Below are positions 56,686 to 64,000 of a DNA stretch of 64,000 bases, one piece after another. Positions within the stretch are counted from its first letter, which is position 1, and each line of letters starts with the position of its first letter. Source of the stretch: Clytia hemisphaerica (taxonomy: Eukaryota > Cnidaria > Hydrozoa > Leptothecata > Clytiidae). Made by a program: the position numbers and the translations under genes. The notes beneath the pieces were generated by a model that saw nothing but the letters and a program-made list of their open reading frames with translations, ran no database searches and had not been told where the DNA came from. The stretch is from the NCBI GenBank assembly GCA_902728285.1, contig CACVBU010001038.1, forward strand, positions 953,180 to 1,017,179, in the 5' to 3' direction.

Positions 56686-57316
56686 ATGACTGATTTCAAA
56701 TACCTTGGATTTATATTGTTAACAATCTTTATACTATGGTTGCCTTTTGGTCAAGCAAGCAATGAAGTATATAATTACCGTCAGCTACGGGAATCTGACT
56801 TCCAAGGAATAGCTGATAAAATTCATACAAAAATCCGTGATTATGCTAAAAAGACTTTACAAGCTGAGAAAATTGAAGAACAATTGAAGAAATTGAATTA
56901 CATTGTTAAAACTGTAGATGGTCAAACATTAGAAACGGATTTCTCAGCTGGTCTTGAATCGGTTTTTAACGGAAAACAAAAAATCTTGGAAAATATTAAA
57001 CATAAGGCTGAAAAAGCTGAAATGGATTATAATTATGATCAAACATTTGACGAAGAGCATGCTTATTTTAATATGCGTGATATCAAAACACAATACAATG
57101 AAAATCAATCTCTGGTAATTGTACCCAAATTTTCAGATAATGTTCGTGTTAATTTCACGCATAGCTTTGTACAAGTACCGACGAACGTGTACGCGTACAA
57201 AAAGTCCGTTTTAGATCAGGTAACATGGGGAGCTGAATTGGATGAAACATTTGAAGGCAATTTTAAGAACTCGAGTGGATCGCTGTTGTATCAATACTTT
57301 GGAGATGCTTCTACAG
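56686..57316 (+). CDS. CACNA2D: alpha-2/delta exon 1
   Basis: Residues 1-210 plus one base: signal peptide and the VWA N-terminal region, with coiled-coil-like lysine/glutamate-rich sequence (about 45-125). Donor is CTACAG/GTATGG. Confidence 0.85.
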
Positions 57317-60300
57317 GTATGGGAGATTTCACTTTTTGATCAATTTTTATATATCGTGACTTTTTGGCATGTTTATACTCACAAGATTTGAGTCGTTTAA
57401 GGGGATTCAGAACATTTAGTCAAATTTCGAAAAACGTACTTTTAGTGTCAAAACATTTTACCGACCTATAGGAGTATGCTCTGAAGATTTAAAGTAAAAA
57501 TATCAACTTGAAGGCTAGATGCGAGCTTTTAAGGGGGTAGTCATATGAGAAATTTGAAATGTCATTTTTTAAACTTTTTGTTATATCTTGTGAAGTAGTA
57601 AATATTTTTCAATGAAACTTTCCACAATTGTAGCACAACTATAAAGGATATGAAAAAGTAAAAAAAAATTCTAAAAATAGCAAAGACGGGGGTAATATCG
57701 TCCAGGGGGTAAAAGCTATAAAAATATTGTGTCAACCTTTTAAGAAAAGCTAAGAAAGCTATTCAAAAATTTTTTTTTGGTGAAGGTTAGTATTATGAAA
57801 GTCTCCAGAATGAGTGGAAAAATTTTTCAAAATTTCAAGCCAGGGGGTCTGGGAACCTAAAATTTGTACTTTTTCAGTTTAAAAGTCAAAAAATGATTTT
57901 TTTGAAAAACTGCTTCATTCATCCTGAGGCTTACCATAATGGAAAACTACCCTGAAAATTTCAAGTCAATAGCTTTTCTCAATCCTGAGAAAAGGCTGAC
58001 AAGGTGCGGGAAAACCCCCTAAAACGTGTGTTTTGAGAAAACGGCGCAGAAAGTTAAAATAGAGGTTTTTCTCAATTTTTCTGCGATACATAGACCGATT
58101 TACAAAATTTTTGCTGTGGTTGACCAAAATGGATTGACACATTTACTTTTAATGTTGAAAAGGTACTGGAAATACTAAAATAGTCCAAGTTTTTTGAAAA
58201 AAATGGCCTTCCACGTGCTCCGGGAATCTCCAAGTATTTTGCGTCAACTCTGCGTACAACGCGTAAACATGGCTTTACGTCAATAAAAGTGCATTTTCTC
58301 GTCAAAAAACATATTGCCAACAAAATATATCATCCTTGTGCTCTCTCAAATCTGTTTATATCATTTACAGTTGAATTTCAGTGTTGATCTTAGGGAAACG
58401 TGTCTTCAGGTTGAACGTCAATCATGCATAGTTTTACTCAATTTCCCAGGATCGCCTCCTGGCGCCATGAAGTGCCACGATTCATCAAAGACTAGATTTC
58501 CACTGGATTTAAGACTCATAATGGATACATCATTGAATGTGTTTAGTTCCTTGTTTCAAACTTTATTCATACCATGGTTCATAGTCTATAGTCCATCACT
58601 TTGAAAAGTTTTTTCGGTGTACAATAAGTTTTACTGCTCGAAAACATCAGTTCGCAGAATCAAATTGTTGCTTTCACTCAAATTATAGGCTTCCAAAGCT
58701 TTCCCAGATGTGAGAAATGAAATGAAACATTCAATAATATCATAATTCAATCCAAAACAATACATAAGCTCAGTTTCCATGTCAAAAACACAGCTGACTG
58801 CCTCCAAAATGTGAATGTTTTTGAAAATACCAGTTCTTCGGTTACCATCTTTAATTACGTCATATTTAGAAATCCCGGGGAAAAAAGGCGGTATTGACTT
58901 AGACGCCCAAAAAGGGCGTAAAGAGAGCTTTCGTTTGGTATGTCATGATGCTATGTTTAGAGCAGCCATACGGAAATGAGGCCCTAGCAACGGATGCGAT
59001 TTACCGTTGCTAAGGAGAAAATTGTATACCAGGGCTCATAAGAAACCCTATATATCGGCAGATATTTATGCCACGGCCTTGAAATTTTCAGGGTATGTTC
59101 AGGAAGGATAAAGGATACTAAAAAGCCTTAAATCCCGAAATTGATAAATTTTTCACCAATTTTCAAAATCTCATATGACTACCCCCTTAAAGTTTATGGG
59201 GTAAATTTTTAGTCTTTTAGCAACCGTCCTACAAATACTGTTGGGGAAGTCTAATGAGTGCATCACATGTTGAATTTTTTGAGAATAAAACTTGTGATTA
59301 AACTGCTTCAAACATGTTAGAAGCTCTTGTATTACCCATGACATCAAAATTACTTTATTAACAAGAAAACTGGTACCATTGGAAAACCCTGCGTGACAGA
59401 GATGCACTTTGTTTACATGACATGACATGAGGCCCCCATGCGGTTTTCATGATGACGTGATAGGGACTTTTTTGCAACGTGATTAAGTGATTGGAAATTA
59501 TCTTTTCGTTATTGGGCTTTTCCAGAAAAAAACCGTACACCCTCTGTTGAGGAGCTCCAATCTTTTGTGAACCACCCCCTTTGAATTCCAGACAATTTTA
59601 GGATCATACCCCTCTAGAATTCTGAATTTTTACAGATTTTCAATCATTACCCCTATGGAAAACCACTTATTTTTGGCGGATTTTTGTCTACTGCTATGGA
59701 ATTCCACTGCATTTCAAACCATACCCCCTTGGAATGGAAATGGACCTCCTCAACAGGGGGTGCACGGTTCTTTTCTGGAAAAGCCCATTGCACAATGAGA
59801 GGTCAAAACATGATCGTGATTTGAAAGGTTCTTAAGCCGTGATACGTAATTTGAACTTTGTCAAAAGGATACGTGATCAGAGTTACCGCTAGGGGGCCTC
59901 CTATAGTGAATATTATGTTACCTTAGCTGTCTTTTAAGGGTATTATTACCTGAATAATATGTTACTTTCGATATATTCCAGGTATCTTCCGCATCTTTCC
60001 TGGAAACATTATGGGAGTGAAAGAAGATGAACATAAAACGGATTTGTACGATTGTCGGCGACGTGTGTGGTATATCCAAGCAGCTGCTAGTGCAAAAGAT
60101 ATCGTCATTGTCCTCGATCTTTCTGGTTCTATGATCGGAAATAATATTGGTAAGTATAACAGACATTTGAAAATTGAAGAGGATGATATACTTTCTCTTA
60201 TACCTTATCGGGGAAAACTTCGTCAGGGAAAATTTTCGTCGGGGAAAAATATTCGTCACTTGGCCGAAATTTCGTCACTTTTCCCCGACGAAGTTTTCCC

Positions 60301-63300
60301 CGATACCCTTATCGCGTAATGGGTAATCAGGACCACTGTGCGCTAATGACGACTTACTATTGGTCCAAAGTTTTGAAAAATTTTGAAGATTTTTGCGTCT
60401 AGCCAACGGGAGGCCATTAAAGAGGTGCAATCAGTCCTTATTACCCATGATCCATTTCGACTGTGAAATGGCCTATAATACGGAGTGTTTCAAGTAAGTG
60501 AATTGCAATAAATATGAGTGGTTCGTAAAACTAATTAAAAGGGGTTTTAGCCAATTTCGTAGCCAGACCCACTCGCACCACTTTTTGATTTTCCTGTTGG
60601 ACGTGATACAATCATTTTACAAACCTTTTGTGAACGCTATCATAATCATCAAAAAAGCGAGCTAAGGGACTGCGACGAGTTTGGTTTTAAGCAAGTCTGC
60701 AAATTTTATTTATATTCTAATTCTCAAATTCTTCTTCCAAGTTATGAAGGAACAAAACAAAATCTGTTTTTCTGTTTTTCTGCTTTTGGTTCGAGGAAAA
60801 TGAGATTCTTTTTCACTTTTATAAAGAATGATGAAGGCGTTCTTTATATGAACGGGTAGAGGATCCGGTAAAATGTATAGTATAAATGCAGGCCCACGGG
60901 CTTTGATAAAGCTTAAAGCTTTAGGTTATCCTTCTTTATAGCCTGTAACAAACTCTTCTTTGCTGACTGAAAAGATAACGCCAAGTTTTTTTAAATATAA
61001 AAAACGCCCGTGGGCAGGGTGGTACAGGCAATCTTCTTCATTGATTTCACCTTTTGTGTTTCCAGGTATTGCAAAGATTGCTATCTCATCTTTGATTGAC
61101 ACATTACAAGAGAATGATTATTTTAATGTCATCACCATCAACACTGAAGTCAAATACATTGTCCCATGTATCAAATATTTGATCCAAGCCACCAAAGAAA
61201 ATAAAGAAATGATGAAAAGGTACAAACAATTTCTTTCTAACTTCAACCTTGCTCAACCCCACTAGGTAAACTAAAACTTCGAAAAAATCCCCACTGGCAT
61301 ATACCTTATATAATAATCGCATCACCATCTTTGAGGCCTGTATATATCTCCGGGGAGCCACTCGAGGTAATAACCTACCGTACGTATTTTACTAAATATC
61401 CTCTGCACTGTAAGGGTCCGATTTCAAAGGCATATTTTTGGTTGCACGTACGGTCGTTTTTAAATCAAGTGCCCCCGGGTGTATATCTAACACGATATTG
61501 AACACTGTTGTTGATCAAGGTCCATCCAATGTGATGAGGGCGTCATAAATGTCTGTGAGTTGACGTTGCTTTGATATTTCGCCGAAATTTTTACGGATGA
61601 ATGAGGAGATTTACACTATGTACTTTATTTGCCACTTCATTCCATTCTTCTCCACTCCATTACTTTTCTCACATGTCTTGACTTAAAGGCGCTTAAAATC
61701 AGAAATTTGACACCCCCCGTCCATTTTTCTTTTCTTCCAACAGGGTAGTACAAAATCTCACGGAGGCAGCCGAAATTGTGGATGTCAACAAAGGCATGGA
61801 CGAAGCATTTAAGATACTAAATATCGGTGAGTTCTGGACTTATACTAGGGATTTCTTTTGCTTATTTTTTTACAGTATTCAAAATCTAATACAAGTTTTG
61901 GTAGCATATAACAAATTATTAGATCTATTTTCCACTATAGGAGAGCCAGATTTTTTAAACAATTAAAGTTAGCAGAGTAACAATGAAATTGATCATTTTT
62001 TTAAACATTATTTCCTTGACCTCCAAAAATATTGGTTCTTCTTACAAGAAAAGTGTTATATAATGTATATGCTGTGTGTATGAAATATATAAATAACTAA
62101 CAACTCGAACAGATACGGGAAGAAGGACTTCATCGGAAGGAGTAAGGAAAACTAAATGACGCTCGGAATCAGAATACTGAGATATGTCGTACATTTTTCA
62201 CATTGTAGGTCCTTCAATCAATCGTACATCTGCTGGTTGCAACAAAGCCATCATGTTCGTTACTGACGGGATAGAAGGAACTTACGCCGGACAAGAATCA
62301 TTCGAGAAAAACAACCCAAATAAAGATGTACGGGTATTCTCATACCTTGTCGGCCGAATCAAAAACCCGAACGAGAAAGCACTGAAAAAGATGTCGTGTG
62401 AAAATAATGGTTTTTTCTATAAAATCGAAACATTAGGAAATATATGGGATACCGTTCTGGATTATATTCGGGTTATGAGTCGCCCGTTAATCCCGAATTT
62501 AAAAGACAGTGGTCGGAAAGAACTCAAGCCAACATATACACCAGCATACCTGGATAGTGCTGGTTTTGGCATGGTTATGACAATCTCTTTAAGCGTTTTC
62601 AAGAAAATAAGTTATATTCATAATGAAGACCCAAATGACGTCAGATATTTGTATGAAGGTTTCTTAGGTGTAGCTGGTACAGACATATCTTTGAAGAATT
62701 TGAAGGACCAAGTTGATCAATCCAAACTTGGTGTTTTTAGTCGTGGTTTTGTTATCAATAACAATGGTTTTGTTTTGATTCATCCGAAATTCCGTGACCA
62801 GTCTGGCTATCTTCCTGTTCCCCCAAATGTCCTTATCGATGAGTTAGAATCAGCTCAGGATCAAGAAGATACGAGTGCACTAAAGAAGCAAATGTTGAAA
62901 TTAACGGCTGATGACCTTGAAGGTGGTCCTGTCGAATTCATTACCCGGTCAACTTATGATGATGGTCGAAAAGTGTATTCAGGCAAAACAAAATATTGGT
63001 ATAAATTGCTTCCTGATGCTGATTTGGTTTCCGCCCTTGCATTGGATGAGATTGATAATACTTACTTAGCTGTTGATGAATCGACACTCGAATTAAAGGC
63101 GATCAAGGAAAAAGGTATCAAACATTTTAATCCATATCTGAGAGTGTGAGAACTCAATCTTGAAACTATAAATTTTTTGAGGCCATAATACCATCTGCTA
63201 ACTTCTGTTACAATTTGACATTAAAACTTTTTTCACATGCACGTAAAATCTTCCTTAAGACCTTACGGAGAATCGTTCGTAAGACTGTCTTTTGGGAAAT

Positions 63301-64000
63301 TCCCCGATATTACGTAGAGTTTTTATTGATAAAGAGGGTCTTACTTGACTTTTCCTTCCGTTCAAAACAATACGTAAGCTTGGGTAAATTTCCTATTCCT
63401 GAAGGTGTTAAGTAAAATAATAAAAGGTGATAAAAGGAAGAGATGCGGTAAATTCTCGCTCATTCCGATTTCTATCATTCTAATATTTCTATAATTCGAA
63501 CTTGTTTCAAGTCAAGAAGAAGCTCTCTTAAAAAACTTTCTATAGTTCGAATCTCTCTGTTATTCGAACTGACACGATTCCCGCGTTTGAGTTTGACTTA
63601 ACGAAATTCAACAGAATACAAATTGCTTTTAATACCAAATTCTTTCTTTTCTACAGGAATCGAAGCCTTAAAGCCACCAGTCGATGACTTTGACTATGAT
63701 TATTGGAATTTGACAAAAACCAACACGTCATTTGTTACAATTGCACCATGGAATTATTGCAACTTACCCGAATCATTACATAATAAACCACTTGGTATGA
63801 AATTCTACCCAACGGTTGGCGAGATCTACACATTCATGAGTAAAAATCCAACTGATTATGAAAAGCATTGTAAAGATAAAGAGTTGGTAACTCGGCTTTT
63901 AGCAATGGCTGGTGTAACGAGTGAAACTGTGGATAAAATTTGGAGTCAATTCCAGTTTGATGAAGACCCTGATATGATTCAAGGAGCTTTCTTTGCAACC
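56686..64000 (+). CDS. CACNA2D: voltage-gated calcium channel alpha-2/delta subunit (partial, exons 1-6)
   Basis: Extracellular auxiliary subunit of high-voltage-activated calcium channels; it promotes surface trafficking and gating of the pore subunit. Six exons (56686-57316, 59982-60149, 61066-61219, 61744-61826, 62209-63114, 63657-64000) join in one frame of 762 residues and run off the window; the family is usually about 1,000-1,150 residues. Seen in order: signal peptide (about 1-26, FILLTIFILWLPFGQAS), VWA N-terminal region, YDCRRRVWYIQAA preceding the VWA domain, MIDAS D256-L-S-G-S260, the VWA core across exons 2-5 including MFVTDG, and a Cache-like region (GFVINNNGFVLIHPKF). Start: ATG 56686 precedes the signal peptide; the in-frame codons just upstream have no ATG. 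The intact MIDAS argues for a true alpha-2/delta rather than CACHD1. Introns contain several mobile elements. Confidence 0.9.
57535..59186. mobile_element. TTAA-flanked element, copy 2, in alpha-2/delta intron 1
   Basis: The ends GGGGGTAGTCATATGAG and CTCATATGACTACCCCC are flanked by TTAA (57531-57534, 59187-59190). It is the inverted homologue of 1632-3270 along both subterminal regions (GACGGGGGTAA, AATATTGTGTCAACC; AGACGCCC...GGGCGT, GGCCCTAGCAACGG). It ends ~800 bp before exon 2. No transposase recognised. Confidence 0.8.
59429..59900. mobile_element. GAGGCCCCC-ended element, interrupted
   Basis: The ends GAGGCCCCCATGCGGTTTTC and AGTTACCGCTAGGGGGCCTC are inverted. The interior is rich in CGTGAT motifs. 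It is interrupted by the MITE at 59514-59786. Its right end stops 81 bp before alpha-2/delta exon 2. A half copy lies at 50693. Confidence 0.7.
59514..59786. mobile_element. 273-bp MITE nested in the GAGGCCCCC element
   Basis: The ends GGGCTTTTCCAGAAAAAAAC and TTCTTTTCTGGAAAAGCCC are inverted, with further symmetry in ACACCCTCTGTTGAGGAG / CTCCTCAACAGGGGGTGC. ATT lies on both sides and may be a 3-bp target duplication, as in PIF/Harbinger-type elements. Confidence 0.75.
59982..60149 (+). CDS. CACNA2D: alpha-2/delta exon 2
   Basis: Residues 211-266: FRIFPGNIMG, YDCRRRVWYIQAA and DIVIVLDLSGSM with the MIDAS metal site. Acceptor ATATATTCCAG, donor ATTG/GTAAGT. Confidence 0.88.
60207..60303. mobile_element. 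~97-bp palindromic element in intron 2
   Basis: ATCGGGGAAAACTTCGTC ... and ... GACGAAGTTTTCCCCGAT are complementary, with further paired CGTCGGGGAAAA / TTTTCCCCGACG inside. It starts 58 bp after the exon 2 donor. Confidence 0.7.
60304..61065. other. rest of alpha-2/delta intron 2
   Basis: Contains inverted AATGGGTAATCAGGAC / GTCCTTATTACCCAT at about 60319-60450 and inverted GCCCACGGGC / GCCCGTGGGC at about 60893-61014. Both are probable small decayed elements. No coding sequence is seen. Confidence 0.4.
61066..61219 (+). CDS. CACNA2D: alpha-2/delta exon 3
   Basis: Residues 267-317 plus two bases: VWA core (IAKIAISSLIDTL, ENDYFNVITINTEVK). Acceptor TTTGTGTTTCCAG; donor AAAAG/GTACAA. A second GGTAAA at 61265 lies after an in-frame TAG and is excluded. 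Confidence 0.85.
61220..61743. other. alpha-2/delta intron 3
   Basis: No repeat or coding sequence recognised; it ends in a pyrimidine-rich tract before the exon 4 acceptor. Confidence 0.4.
61744..61826 (+). CDS. CACNA2D: alpha-2/delta exon 4
   Basis: Residues 318-345: VVQNLTEAAEIVDVNKGMDE and AFKILNI, matching the helix of the VWA domain that precedes the TDG strand. Acceptor CTTCCAACAG; donor ATCG/GTGAGT. This 83-bp exon is shorter than most gene finders favour. Confidence 0.82.
61827..62208. other. alpha-2/delta intron 4
   Basis: AT-rich; no repeat recognised. The short open frame running into it from exon 4 is read-through of the intron. Confidence 0.4.
62209..63114 (+). CDS. CACNA2D: alpha-2/delta exon 5
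   Basis: Residues 346-647: end of VWA (NKAIMFVTDG), linker and Cache-like region (GVAGTDISLKNL, GFVINNNGFVLIHPKF, KYWYKLLPDADLVSAL). Acceptor CACATTGTAG. The donor is AAAAAG/GTATCA at 63115: only this choice keeps exon 6 in frame, although the open frame continues to a stop at 63147. Confidence 0.88.
63115..63656. other. alpha-2/delta intron 5
   Basis: Holds TTCGAAC/TTCGAAT motifs with CTCTCTGTTATTCGAACTG at 63480-63575, which resemble the TTCGA-rich ends of the pogo/Tc1-like MITE at 24175. Element borders are unclear. Confidence 0.4.
63657..64000 (+). CDS. CACNA2D: alpha-2/delta exon 6 (runs off the window)
   Basis: Residues 648-762: IEALKPPVDDFDYDYWNLTK, APWNYCNLPESL and DKIWSQFQFDEDPDMIQGAF. 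Acceptor CTTTCTTTTCTACAG. No in-frame stop or clear donor before 64000. Confidence 0.82.

Noticed and set aside
59918..60259. Minus-strand 113-codon frame
   Set aside because: It overlaps alpha-2/delta exon 2 on the opposite strand and has no recognised composition.
61778..61966. Stand-alone small gene
   Set aside because: It is exon 4 of alpha-2/delta followed by read-through of intron 4.
63115..63149. C-terminus of the alpha-2/delta protein at the in-frame stop TGA (63147)
   Set aside because: The GT at 63115 restores the frame into exon 6, which continues with family-like sequence; the stop lies in the intron.

Overview
The window looks like a stretch of an AT-rich, repeat-dense invertebrate animal genome. 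The genes carry GT-AG introns. Two recognisable families are animal membrane proteins: an innexin (gap-junction family) and a voltage-gated calcium-channel alpha-2/delta subunit. Two isolated N bases (1348 and 22490) point to a draft assembly. I cannot name the species or phylum; innexin-type sequence argues against a vertebrate.

Genes. (1) + strand, 830-1194: last coding exon of a Tctex1-domain dynein light chain (DYNLT2/DYNLT5-like). (2) - strand, 24942 down to 22530: the first three exons of an innexin (191 residues); the rest is not in the window. (3) - strand, 34483 down to 32097: an unrecognised 334-codon gene of five near-identical 58-59 residue modules plus a 42-residue tail, cut in module 5 by a truncated LINE. 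(4) + strand, 56686 to beyond 64000: six exons (762 residues) of an alpha-2/delta subunit with signal peptide, VWA domain with intact MIDAS, and Cache-like region. No tRNA, rRNA or CRISPR was seen.

Repeats and mobile DNA make up most of the window. The dominant structure is a putative ~18.7 kb foldback element (3762-22486). Its inverted ends each consist of ~170 bp of single-copy sequence followed by a tandem array of a 91-bp monomer: 12.5 kb on the left, 0.9 kb in inverse orientation on the right. Between the arrays lie two further tandem arrays (~231 bp and ~124 bp units), a 686-bp palindromic element and smaller MITEs. The right end lies 37 bp from the intron-side border of the innexin exon 3 donor.

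The rest is a mosaic of small non-autonomous DNA transposons, several dated relative to each other by nesting. These include hAT-like elements with 8-bp target duplications (17195, 25380, 27416, 28549, 36662, 55045), TTAA-flanked piggyBac-like elements with several different terminal repeats (1632, 29638, 39433, 39905, 47261, 57535), TA-flanked families (16584, 24175, 31008, 37013, 45731, 50963) and ~98-bp palindromes. No intact transposase was seen, so all would need enzymes supplied from elsewhere.

The genes do not form a functional cluster. What ties the window together is repeated insertion: into introns (innexin, alpha-2/delta), into a coding sequence (the module-repeat gene) and into older repeats. 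Regions 41019-47256, 49066-50690 and 51810-55036 hold little I can interpret.
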